The position numbers and the translations under genes were made by a program. Of a stretch of DNA of 10,414 nucleotides, positions 1 through 6,805 are shown one piece after another (positions within the stretch are counted from its first letter, which is position 1; every line of letters starts with the position of its first letter). Below the pieces are notes generated by a model. It saw only the letters and a list, made by a program, of their open reading frames with translations, ran no database searches and was not told where the DNA came from. Origin of the DNA: Chromatiales bacterium (lineage in GTDB: Bacteria > Pseudomonadota > Gammaproteobacteria > Chromatiales > Chromatiaceae); the NCBI GenBank assembly GCA_024639625.1, contig JAHEIA010000058.1, positions 1-10,414 on the forward strand, written 5' to 3'.

Positions 1-30
1 TGAACGGCAAATCGAAAGGTTCCCCGGGAC

Positions 31-1176
31 CTAGACCGGACTTCCGAAGTAGTGCTCGTACGCACCTTGGTAGTTCGGTGCGTTCACCAGCTCGTAGGCG
101 CCGACCCGCTGGGCCCAGGCCTTTTGCGACTCGACCACCTTGGCGAAGAAGGGGTCATTGGCGCTGAACTCCGCAATCACCGCGTCCCAGGCGATCAGCT
201 GGGCCGCCATGATGTCGTCACTGGTGCGGTGGACCTTGACTCCATACTCTTTCTTCAGATTGATCAGGTCCTGCGAATAGCGATCCTGGTACTTCCAGGA
301 CATGTCCGCCGAGGCGGCCTCCGATCCGTATTTCAGAATCGCCTTGTGCTCGTCGGACAGCGACTCGTAGATCTTGCTGTTGAAGATGATCTCGAACGTC
401 TCCTGAGACTGGTGGTAGCTGGCCAGGTAGTAGTGCTTGGCCACGTCCTGCATGCCGAAGTCCTTGTCTGAGGTCGGGTTGTTGAACTCGGCGGCATCGA
501 TCAAGCCCCGCTCCATCGCGGGCTGGATCTCGCCGCCCGGCAGCTGCACCACCGACAGCCCCAACTCCTGCATGACATTTGCGGCCAGGCCTACCGTGCG
601 GTACTTGAGACCCTTCATGTCATCGATCCCGTTCACCTCCTTGCGGAACCAACCGAGGGGCTGGGCCGGCATCGGGCCGGACAGGAAGCCCACGATGTTC
701 AGGTTCAGGACGTCGCGCATCAGCTCGTTGTAGAGCTCCTTGCCGCCTCCGTAGTAGAACCAGCCAAGCAGCTGATTCGCATGCCAGCCCCAACAGGGGC
801 CGGTACCGAACAGCGAGGCTGAGGGGTTCTTGCTGTACCAGTAGGCGGTAACCAGGTGTGCACCATCGATGACGCCGCGGGATACCGCGGTCTGGATCTC
901 CGGGGTCTTCACCACGGCGCCCACGTCGAGGTAGTCGAGCTTCAGCGAACCGCCGGACATTTCGTTGACCCGGCGGACGTAGTCAACAGCGAACTCCTTG
1001 AAGATGCCACCGCCCCAGGCGCCCTGGATCTTCAGCACCCGGGGGCTTGCTGCGCGGGAAATCATGGGGAATCCCACGGCGCTGGCCCCGGCAGCCGCTA
1101 GGCCGGCCTGCAGGAACTTGCGGCGGCCGCTGGCCGCGCTGGTAGTGGTTGGTTTGGCAATTTCCTTCTTCTTCAT
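31..1176 (-). CDS. TRAP transporter solute-binding protein, DctP/TakP-like, Tat-exported
   Basis: Periplasmic binding protein of a tripartite ATP-independent (TRAP) transporter. It would capture a small organic acid and hand it to a DctQ/DctM membrane pair. The 381-residue product starts with a Tat signal: twin arginines at 18-19 (GRRKFLQ), a hydrophobic stretch of about 22-40, and an Ala-rich cleavage region near 42-43. The mature part shows family hallmarks: KGLKYRTVG at 188-196 with R193 at the position that usually pairs with the ligand carboxylate, then QLPGGEIQPAMERGLIDAAE (211-230). The latter resembles the TakP / FcbT1 branch (alpha-keto acid, mannitol/chloroaromatic type) more than C4-dicarboxylate DctP. 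I chose ATG at 1176 because the strong Shine-Dalgarno GGAGGAG lies 7 bases upstream; the in-frame TTG at 1182 would leave only 1 base. It sits last of three minus-strand genes, after two hydroxyacid dehydrogenases, which suggests a hydroxy- or keto-acid substrate (inference). No TRAP membrane gene is adjacent within the window; it may lie beyond the left edge. Confidence 0.93.
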   Translation of the reverse strand: MKKKEIAKPTTTSAASGRRKFLQAGLAAAGASAVGFPMISRAASPRVLKIQGAWGGGIFKEFAVDYVRRVNEMSGGSLKLDYLDVGAVVKTPEIQTAVSRGVIDGAHLVTAYWYSKNPSASLFGTGPCWGWHANQLLGWFYYGGGKELYNELMRDVLNLNIVGFLSGPMPAQPLGWFRKEVNGIDDMKGLKYRTVGLAANVMQELGLSVVQLPGGEIQPAMERGLIDAAEFNNPTSDKDFGMQDVAKHYYLASYHQSQETFEIIFNSKIYESLSDEHKAILKYGSEAASADMSWKYQDRYSQDLINLKKEYGVKVHRTSDDIMAAQLIAWDAVIAEFSANDPFFAKVVESQKAWAQRVGAYELVNAPNYQGAYEHYFGSPV

Positions 1177-1183
1177 GGTCAAT

Positions 1184-1190
1184 CTCCTCC
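1184..1190 (-). promoter_or_regulatory. Shine-Dalgarno of the TRAP binding protein gene
   Basis: GGAGGAG read on the minus strand, 7 bases before the ATG at 1176. It decides the start in favour of this ATG over the in-frame TTG at 1182. Confidence 0.8.
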
Positions 1191-1264
1191 AGTGGGACGA
1201 TTGTGGGTTGCAGCGTTGGGGACAACGTCCAGTCTCATGCTGGGTTGGCAGTCCCCTATGGAGA

Positions 1265-1277
1265 GTGCCTCAGGCAC
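1265..1277. promoter_or_regulatory. Short palindrome upstream of the TRAP binding protein gene
   Basis: GTGCCT-C-AGGCAC, two perfect 6-base arms around one central base, about 90 bases upstream of the binding-protein ATG. Its size and place fit a regulator operator or a small hairpin. No regulator gene is in the window to assign it to, so the role is a guess. Confidence 0.3.
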
Positions 1278-1322
1278 CTTCAACTCTTGCACAAAAATCG
1301 CATCCTAGGTATGCCCGCAATA

Positions 1323-1370
1323 GGAGCGGTTTGGGGGTGTTGTTCCCGAGTGGCCTATGTGGACCGCTCC
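1323..1370 (-). terminator. Inverted repeat just after the hydroxyacid dehydrogenase, possible hairpin
   Basis: Arms GGAGCGGT (1323-1330) and ACCGCTCC (1363-1370) pair perfectly, with two further G-T pairs inside, around a loop of about 28 bases that itself contains GGG/CCC runs. It begins about 16 bases after the stop codon of the dehydrogenase on the minus strand, a place where a terminator or mRNA-stabilising processing hairpin would be expected. There is no T-run directly after it. A run of five T occurs only about 25 bases further on, so it is not a classical intrinsic terminator. Confidence 0.3.
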
Positions 1371-1385
1371 CAAGGGGTTTGTCCA

Positions 1386-2354
1386 TCAGTTCAACCGATC
1401 GCGGGGTTCGCGTCCGCTGAAGATTGCAGAAAGATTATCCAGGGCGCGAAACCCCATGGCGTCGCGGGTCTCGCGGGTCGCGCTGCCGATATGGGGCAAC
1501 AAGAAGGTGTTTGGCAGTTCACGGTAACCGGGATGGATATTCGGTTCGTTGTTGAATACGTCGAGTCCGGCGGCGAACAGCTTTCCGGAGATCAGGGCGT
1601 GAATCAGGGCGTCGTCGTCCACCACCGCGCCGCGTGCGGTGTTGACCACGACCGCCCCATCCGGTAGCAATGCGATGCGCTCGGCATTCAGCAGGTGCCG
1701 TGTGTCCGGGGTTGCCGGGCAGTGGATGGAGAGGAAATCACTGTGCGGCAGCAGATCTTCCAGGGTAGCGTGGTAGATCGCCCCCGCTTCGAGATCCGGT
1801 GCGATGCGGCTTCGGTTGTGGTAATGGACCTCCATGTCGAAGCCGCGTGCTCGCTTTGCTACGACCTGGCCTACGCGTCCCATGCCGACGATGCCCAGTC
1901 GCTTACCGGTCACCTGGATGCCGAGCTGGTAGGTTGGACTCCATTCTCTCCAGGTCGCGGTCCGGATCAATTGTGCCCCCTCGTGGGCCCTCCGGGCGGC
2001 GCCCAGCATGAGCAGCAGGGCGATCTCCGCGGTGGCATCGCTGAGCACATCCGGTGTATTAGTAACCACGATTCCGCGCTCCCGCGCGGCCTGCAGATCG
2101 ATGTGGTCATAGCCTACGGAGAAACTGCAGATCGCGCGCACGCTGTCCGGTAGGCTGCCGATAACCGAGGCGTTCAGCTGCTCGGTATGGGAGGGGAGGA
2201 TCGCGTCCGCCCCTTGCGCCAGATCGATCAGTTCTTCCGTGGTGTAGACTCGGTCCTGCGGATTCAGCCGCGGTCTGCACTCCCGGCGCAGGCGCTCCTC
2301 CACCGCGTCGGGAAGCTTGCGTGTGACCAGGACGACAGGCCTTGATTCTTGCAT
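1386..2354 (-). CDS. D-2-hydroxyacid dehydrogenase, glyoxylate/hydroxypyruvate reductase type
   Basis: NAD(P)H-dependent cytosolic enzyme interconverting a 2-keto acid and a D-2-hydroxy acid; closest by eye to glyoxylate/hydroxypyruvate reductase and glycerate dehydrogenase. In the 322-residue form, the nucleotide-binding loop GMGRVG is at 157-162. The catalytic triad of the family is present: R241 (NTARG), E270 (NNEP) and H288 (LPHIGSAT). After the second strand of the Rossmann fold the sequence is HNRSR (179-183) rather than an acidic residue, which in this family usually means NADPH preference. Start is uncertain: ATG at 2354 has GGAG 12 bases upstream and gives an N-terminus (MQESRPVVLVTRKLP) of normal length, while GTG at 2372 would add six residues with a weaker, closer AAGG. 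It lies between the beta-hydroxyacid dehydrogenase and the TRAP binding protein, consistent with using the imported or a derived acid. The exact substrate cannot be read from sequence. Confidence 0.93.
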   Translation of the reverse strand: MQESRPVVLVTRKLPDAVEERLRRECRPRLNPQDRVYTTEELIDLAQGADAILPSHTEQLNASVIGSLPDSVRAICSFSVGYDHIDLQAARERGIVVTNTPDVLSDATAEIALLLMLGAARRAHEGAQLIRTATWREWSPTYQLGIQVTGKRLGIVGMGRVGQVVAKRARGFDMEVHYHNRSRIAPDLEAGAIYHATLEDLLPHSDFLSIHCPATPDTRHLLNAERIALLPDGAVVVNTARGAVVDDDALIHALISGKLFAAGLDVFNNEPNIHPGYRELPNTFLLPHIGSATRETRDAMGFRALDNLSAIFSGREPRDRLN

Positions 2355-2460
2355 CGGTTGACTTCGCTCCACTGGCCTTCATCGTGCGAGGCTAGTTGTC
2401 CGGATGGCGCCCCGGGGGAGCGGCGGGAAGAAAATCAGCTCCTGGGCAGACCACTCGAGC

Positions 2461-2475
2461 GGATCGAGCCGATCC
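2461..2475. promoter_or_regulatory. 15-base palindrome GGATCG-AGC-CGATCC
   Basis: Two perfect 6-base arms with a 3-base centre, about 107 bases upstream of the chosen start of the hydroxyacid dehydrogenase. It could be an operator half-site pair or a short hairpin; flanking bases allow the stem to extend only with a bulge. The role is not shown. Confidence 0.3.
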
Positions 2476-2567
2476 ACCCGCTACCCAGCAGTCCTTTCCC
2501 GCCGTAAGGCCCGCCGGCGATTCTCGCTCTCCGGCCAACGGCTCTTCAGTGCCTCGCAAACCATATA

Positions 2568-2596
2568 ACCATAGCCAATCGGCTCGAATTGCACAA
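2568..2596 (-). promoter_or_regulatory. Weak sigma70-like promoter candidate
   Basis: On the minus strand TTGTGC, a 17-base spacer and TATGGT (4 of 6 to the -10 consensus; the -35 is poor). It would start transcription near 2560, about 200 bases before the hydroxyacid dehydrogenase, and could make that gene and the TRAP binding protein partly independent of the upstream reductase. Such matches arise by chance, so confidence is low. Confidence 0.2.
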
Positions 2597-2694
2597 ACTG
2601 CGCTCGATCTGTCCAATCGCGGCCGGTGCATACCCTGGTCTTTGCCGACCCGCTGGGCAAGAGCCGACCGAAATCGCACCGGTTACCGATAGGA

Positions 2695-3579
2695 TCAGGC
2701 CTTGCGGTATGCTTCGATCAGGGCCTGGGTGCCCTGGTCCTCGGCCCCGTCGGACGCCAGCCGGCGATACGCGTCCAGCGCAACGCGCAGCGCCCGCAGT
2801 TCGAGGCCACTGGCGTGCGCATCGGCCAGAGCGATCTCCAGGTCCTTGATGAAATGGCGAACGTAGAAACCGGGCGCGTAGTCGCCGGCCACGATGCGTG
2901 GTCCGAGCCGTGACAACAGCGTGCTGGCGGCAGCGCCGCTGCCTAAGGACGCGAGCACCTTTTGCGCATCAAGCCCTGATTCTCGAGCATAGGCCAGACC
3001 CTCGCAAATCCCGAGCATAGTGCCCGCAACCACGATCTGGTTGCACAGCTTTGCCTGTTGCCCGAATCCCGGAGGACCGTGCAGAACGATCTTGTCCCCC
3101 ACAACCCGCAACAGGGGTAGCACGGCGTCGAAGGCCTCCGGGGCGCCGCCGACCATGACCGAGAGCCTAGCCTCCCGCGCCCCGACGTCGCCGCCGGTCA
3201 CCGGTGCGTCGAGCGCATGCAGTCCGCGCGCTTTTGCTGCGTCGGCGATGCGCACGGCGAGGGCTGGCTGCGAGGTCGTCATGTCGATCAGGTAGCTGCC
3301 CGAGGATGCGGCAGGTATCAGCCCGTTGTCTGCGAAATACACCTGCTCCACGTCCGCCGGGTAGCCGAGCATGGTGATCATGACGTCGGCGTTGGCGGCG
3401 ACCGCGGCGGGTGTGGGATGGTAGGCCGCGCCCAGGGCAATCAAGCCTTCGGCCTTATCAGGGCTGCGGTTGTGCAGGTGCAGCGGAAATCCGGCTGCGA
3501 GGAGATGACCAGCCATGCTTTGTCCCATGATCCCCAGCCCGATGAAACCGACTCGGGTGGCGGGTGCGGAAACGGTCAT
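2695..3579 (-). CDS. Beta-hydroxyacid dehydrogenase family, 2-hydroxy-3-oxopropionate reductase-like
   Basis: NAD(P)H-dependent dehydrogenase of the 3-hydroxyisobutyrate dehydrogenase / tartronate semialdehyde reductase (GarR/GlxR) family, 294 residues, the usual length. Visible motifs: dinucleotide-binding GLGIMG (14-19); HNRS (36-39), where a basic rather than acidic residue suggests NADP; substrate-binding DAPVTGGDVGAREA (124-137); and the catalytic lysine K177 in GFGQQAKLCNQ, with a second conserved lysine in FIKDL (about 246). The segment LGYPADVEQVYF (71-82) recalls a broader subgroup such as YkwC-type proteins, so assignment to tartronate semialdehyde specifically is not secure; 3-hydroxyisobutyrate or other beta-hydroxyacids remain possible. 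The start at 3579 has a strong GGAGGA 8 bases upstream. It is the first of the minus-strand genes and diverges from the peroxiredoxin / malate synthase genes. With a glyoxylate-consuming neighbour, the reaction tartronate semialdehyde to glycerate is an attractive inference. Confidence 0.9.
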   Translation of the reverse strand: MTVSAPATRVGFIGLGIMGQSMAGHLLAAGFPLHLHNRSPDKAEGLIALGAAYHPTPAAVAANADVMITMLGYPADVEQVYFADNGLIPAASSGSYLIDMTTSQPALAVRIADAAKARGLHALDAPVTGGDVGAREARLSVMVGGAPEAFDAVLPLLRVVGDKIVLHGPPGFGQQAKLCNQIVVAGTMLGICEGLAYARESGLDAQKVLASLGSGAAASTLLSRLGPRIVAGDYAPGFYVRHFIKDLEIALADAHASGLELRALRVALDAYRRLASDGAEDQGTQALIEAYRKA

Positions 3580-3893
3580 CGATTGGATCCTCCGTTTGCG
3601 CTGGGAGGAGTGCCCCCAACTTCTGGATATCTTCTATAGTTGCTACTGTACCGGAGGCGTATCCGTATTTCGTCACCCGGCGTACGAATTTTGGCTCGCC
3701 AAGGTAAATCGTGTTTGCGGCGGCTGCAATCTCGCTGGATGAACGCAGAGAGTAGGTGGCCGCAGACCGATGGAGAGGACAACTTGCCGCCTTGATCGCC
3801 CTTGGCGCGAAAACGCTGCGGCTCGGGAAGCATAGCGCCCCTCTGGGCGGAGCTGGGGAGGAACGGCCGGCAAGTCGTGTGGAGAGCGAAGAC
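3580..3893. other. Divergent control region, about 310 bases
   Basis: Space between the divergently transcribed reductase (minus) and peroxiredoxin (plus). It must hold the promoters of both directions. I see no strong -10/-35 pair on either strand; the clearest structure is the 12-base palindrome at 3691-3702. A long open frame crosses it on each strand but neither has family resemblance or a G/C-rich third codon position here. Confidence 0.6.
3691..3702. promoter_or_regulatory. Palindrome TTGGC-TC-GCCAA in the divergent region
   Basis: Perfect 5-base arms with a 2-base centre, inside an AT-rich patch about 110 bases from the reductase start and 190 from the peroxiredoxin start. Position and symmetry suit a binding site for a regulator acting on both divergent units. 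No regulator gene is in the window. Confidence 0.35.
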
Positions 3894-4376
3894 ATGACCC
3901 TGAAGATCGGGGACAAGGTCCCCAATATCACCATGATGACGATGGGCGAGGACGGACCGCGGACGATGTCCAGCGCGGACCTATGCGCAGGCCAACGGGT
4001 GGTTCTATTTGGCCTGCCCGGGGCGTTCACGCCGACCTGCTCGGCGCGCCATCTACCCGGGTACGTGGAACAGGCGGACGCCTTTCGGGCCAAAGGGATT
4101 GGCGTGATCGCGTGCCTGTCGGTCAACGACGTCTACGTGATGGATGCCTGGGGCAGGCAACAAGGCGTCGGCGACAAGGTCCTGATGGTCGCCGACGGCA
4201 ATGGCGATTTTGCTCATGCCGCGGGTTTGGCCGCAGACATGACGGCCCGCGGATTTGGTTGGCGCTCCCAGCGGTACGCCATGGTTGTCGACGATGGCGT
4301 CGTCAAGCTGCTGAACGTCGAGAAGCCCGGTGAATTCGTGGTAAGCGACGCGCAGACCATTCTCGCGCTGTTGTAG
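3894..4376 (+). CDS. Peroxiredoxin, Prx5 (AhpE-unlike, type-II/PMP20-like) family
   Basis: Thiol peroxidase that reduces hydrogen peroxide or organic peroxides in the cytosol. The 160-residue product has the active-site signature PGAFTPTCS: P42, T46 and peroxidatic C49, with R127 (RSQRYAM) the usual activating arginine. Other cysteines are C31 and C74; there is no cysteine near the C-terminus, so it should act as a 1-Cys enzyme or be reduced by glutathione/glutaredoxin, as many bacterial Prx5 proteins are. No fused glutaredoxin domain follows. Start: ATG at 3894 with GGAGAG 7 bases upstream gives the normal Prx5 length; the frame is open further up to 3756, but that extra part does not resemble the family. 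It precedes malate synthase G by 154 bases in the same direction. Co-transcription is possible but not proved; a role against peroxide made during glycolate/glyoxylate oxidation is inference. Confidence 0.93.
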   Translation: MTLKIGDKVPNITMMTMGEDGPRTMSSADLCAGQRVVLFGLPGAFTPTCSARHLPGYVEQADAFRAKGIGVIACLSVNDVYVMDAWGRQQGVGDKVLMVADGNGDFAHAAGLAADMTARGFGWRSQRYAMVVDDGVVKLLNVEKPGEFVVSDAQTILALL

Positions 4377-4530
4377 CCATGGTCGCGCGAGCAGATTTCG
4401 GCAACGCTGGATGGAGCTCCGCCGACACGGGAGGAGGGCACCTCTTCGAAACCGGTGGGCGGCGCCGACTATACGCGTCGGAGGTGCGTCGAGACTGCTC
4501 GAAACGGCCTAACGCGGGAGACCGGACAAG

Positions 4531-6723
4531 ATGACCAAGCGCGTGGACGTGGGCGCACTGCGAGTTGCGGAGTCGCTGTTAGCACTGATCAACGAGGAAG
4601 TCCTGCCTGGGACAGGTATCGAGGCAGAGGGCTTCTGGAAGGCTCTGGAGGAGATCGTACGTGATCTGGCGCCGGAGAATCGGCTCCTGCTGGCCCGGCG
4701 CGATGAGTTGCAGGCACGCATCGATGCCTGGCACTTGGAACGCAGGGGTCGCTCGCACGATCCGCAGGAATACCGGAGATTTCTTGCGGCAATCGGCTAC
4801 CTGGTTCCCGAGGGTGATGACTTTGCGGTCGATCCGCGCAACGTGGATCCGGAGATCGCCGCGATCGCCGGCCCCCAACTAGTGGTGCCGGTGAACAACG
4901 CGCGCTACGCACTGAATGCCGCCAACGCCCGTTGGGGCAGCCTTTACGACGCGCTCTACGGAACCGACGTGATCCCGGAGGATGCGGGATGCGAGCGCGG
5001 CGTCCGCTACAATCCCCGGCGCGGAGACCGGGTCATCGCTTATGCCGCGGGGTTTCTCGACCAGGCCGTACCTCTGCGTGCGGGTTCTCACCGGGACGTC
5101 ATCGCGTACTCGCTGCGCGAAGATACGCTTGTCGCCGCCCTGGGCGATGGTTCGGAGACGAGCCTCCGGGAAAGAGAGAAGTTTGTTGGCTTCGTGGAGC
5201 GCGAGGGTGATCTGTCGGTCGCGCTGCTGCGCAACCATGGTCTGCACCTGGAACTGCATATCGACCGTAGTCATCCTGTGGGTCAGCAGGCGAAGTCGGG
5301 ACTCAAAGACGTGATCCTGGAATCGGCGATAACCACGATCCAGGACTGCGAGGATTCGGTAGCGGCGGTCGACGCAGAGGATAAGGTGGGCGTCTACCGC
5401 AATTGGCTGGGCCTGATGAAGGGGGACCTGAAGGCCGAATTCGACAAGGGCGGCGACAAGGTGATCCGCAGGTTGAACCCGGACCGCAGCTACCAGACGC
5501 CAGGGGGTGCTACCCTCTCGTTGCCGGGACGCAGTCTGCTACTGGTACGTAATGTCGGTCATTTGATGACGAACGACGCGATTCTCGACGCCGCCGGTGA
5601 AGAGATCCCTGAGGGTATCCTGGACGGCATGGTCACTGTGCTCATCGCCATGCACGACTTGGCGGGCCCCGCTGCCCGCAGCAACAGCCGAACCGGCAGC
5701 ATCTACATTGTTAAGCCGAAGATGCACGGGCCGCAAGAAGTGGCCTTCAGCGTTGCCCTGTTCGGGCGGATTGAGGCTGCCCTGGGGCTGGAGCCCAACA
5801 CTATCAAGATCGGCATCATGGACGAGGAGCGGCGCACGACGGTCAATCTAAAGGAGTGTATCCGCGCGGCCCGGGAACGAGTGATATTCATCAACACAGG
5901 TTTTCTCGACCGCACGGGCGACGAGATCCACACCTCCATGGAAGCGGGCCCCATGGTGCGCAAGGCCGACATGAAACAGCAGCCCTGGATGCTGGCCTAC
6001 GAGGACTGGAACGTGGACATTGGCCTGGCCTGTGGTCTACGTGGCAAGGCCCAGATCGGCAAGGGAATGTGGCCGATGCCGGACGAGATGGCCGCCATGG
6101 TGGAGAGCAAGATCGCGCACCCGCAGGCGGGCGCCAACACGGCCTGGGTGCCGTCACCCACGGCTGCTACCTTACATGCCATGCACTACCACCAGGTGGA
6201 CGTGTCACGCGTCCAGGAGGATCTGGCGGCGCGCGAGCGGGCCAGCCTGGATGCGATCCTGAGCATCCCGGTGGCGGAGGGCGCGCGCTGGAGCGCCGAT
6301 GAGATCCAGGAGGAGTTGGACAACAACTGTCAGGGGATCCTTGGCTACGTGGCCCGTTGGGTAGGCCAGGGTGTGGGTTGCTCCAAGGTGCCGGACATCA
6401 AAGACATCGGCCTGATGGAAGACCGGGCGACCCTGCGCATCTCGAGTCAACACATCGCCAACTGGCTGCACCACGGGATCGTCAGCGAAGCGCAGGTGCT
6501 GGAGACCCTGCAGCGTATGGCGGTGGTAGTAGACCGGCAAAACGAGAGCGACGTCGACTATCTGCGCATGGCCCCGAGCTACGACGGCATCCCCTTCCTT
6601 GCCGCGAAGGAGCTGATCTTTCGCGGTCGCCAGGTGCCAAACGGTTATACCGAACCCACCTTGCACGCCATGCGCGGGAAGCTGAAGGGTACCCTCGAGG
6701 CTACGGGGGATAAGATCGCTTGA
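4531..6723 (+). CDS. glcB: Malate synthase G
   Basis: Condenses glyoxylate with acetyl-CoA to give malate and CoA, the entry of C2 units from glycolate/glyoxylate into central metabolism; cytosolic, magnesium-dependent, monomeric TIM-barrel enzyme. Full length at 730 residues (E. coli GlcB is about 723). Catalytic and metal residues are visible: R340 in [11 protein letters not shown]432 in [10 protein letters not shown]460 in [11 protein letters not shown], and the catalytic base D631 in [21 protein letters not shown]617 sits in GCSKVPD, the position of the oxidation-prone cysteine of E. coli. KPKMHGP (395-401) and the block from about 503 ([12 protein letters not shown]) to the [15 protein letters not shown] segment (536-550) are typical of the G isoform, not A. 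The start ATG follows GGGAG at a 10-base spacing. It lies downstream of the peroxiredoxin and convergent with nfsA. No isocitrate lyase or glycolate oxidase gene is in the window, so glyoxylate supply must come from elsewhere. Confidence 0.98.
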   Translation: MTKRVDVGALRVAESLLALINEEVLPGTGIEAEGFWKALEEIVRDLAPENRLLLARRDELQARIDAWHLERRGRSHDPQEYRRFLAAIGYLVPEGDDFAVDPRNVDPEIAAIAGPQLVVPVNNARYALNAANARWGSLYDALYGTDVIPEDAGCERGVRYNPRRGDRVIAYAAGFLDQAVPLRAGSHRDVIAYSLREDTLVAALGDGSETSLREREKFVGFVEREGDLSVALLRNHGLHLELHIDRSHPVGQQAKSGLKDVILESAITTIQDCEDSVAAVDAEDKVGVYRNWLGLMKGDLKAEFDKGGDKVIRRLNPDRSYQTPGGATLSLPGRSLLLVRNVGHLMTNDAILDAAGEEIPEGILDGMVTVLIAMHDLAGPAARSNSRTGSIYIVKPKMHGPQEVAFSVALFGRIEAALGLEPNTIKIGIMDEERRTTVNLKECIRAARERVIFINTGFLDRTGDEIHTSMEAGPMVRKADMKQQPWMLAYEDWNVDIGLACGLRGKAQIGKGMWPMPDEMAAMVESKIAHPQAGANTAWVPSPTAATLHAMHYHQVDVSRVQEDLAARERASLDAILSIPVAEGARWSADEIQEELDNNCQGILGYVARWVGQGVGCSKVPDIKDIGLMEDRATLRISSQHIANWLHHGIVSEAQVLETLQRMAVVVDRQNESDVDYLRMAPSYDGIPFLAAKELIFRGRQVPNGYTEPTLHAMRGKLKGTLEATGDKIA

Positions 6724-6740
6724 CGCGCCACGAATCCGGC

Positions 6741-6797
6741 CGCTTGCGCGTAGCGATCCGATACGGCGTCGACGCTGACCACCCGAGGCGGCAAGCG
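6741..6797. repeat. Weak inverted repeat between the convergent glcB and nfsA genes
   Basis: Arms CGCTTGC (6741-6747) and GCAAGCG (6791-6797) flank a 10-base perfect palindrome GCGTCGACGC (6766-6775). The place, between two converging stop codons 82 bases apart, suits a two-way terminator, but there is no T-run on either strand. Could be a Rho-dependent end or chance. Confidence 0.25.
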
Positions 6798-6805
6798 TCC
6801 CGAAG

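Larger units (their letters stand above)
2373..2694. other. 322-base intergenic region between two minus-strand dehydrogenase genes
   Basis: No convincing gene: the open frames here lack family resemblance and have no good ribosome binding site. It holds a 15-base palindrome (2461-2475), a weak promoter-like pair (2568-2596) and one copy of a short imperfect repeat (2452-2481). The length is more than expected inside one operon, so the downstream dehydrogenase and binding protein may have their own promoter. Confidence 0.6.

Noticed and set aside
2392..2692. Open frames of 95-98 codons on both strands in the gap between the two dehydrogenases.
   Set aside because: They are complementary to each other, have no ribosome binding site and no recognisable motif; open frames of this length are common in GC-rich DNA.
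3756..3893. 46-codon in-frame upstream extension of the peroxiredoxin.
   Set aside because: The extension has no resemblance to the family or to an export signal, and a good Shine-Dalgarno sits 7 bases before the ATG at 3894, which gives the normal Prx5 length.
3458..4126. Long minus-strand open frame (222 codons) crossing the divergent region, with a protein-like patch around 3600-3700 (ATIEDIQKLGALLPAQ).
   Set aside because: It overlaps the peroxiredoxin on the opposite strand and the reductase in another frame, and codon third positions in the intergenic patch are mixed rather than G/C-rich. Both overlapped genes have clear family motifs.
6020..6302. Alternative-frame open reading inside malate synthase.
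   Set aside because: The main frame carries all catalytic residues of malate synthase G across this stretch without interruption.
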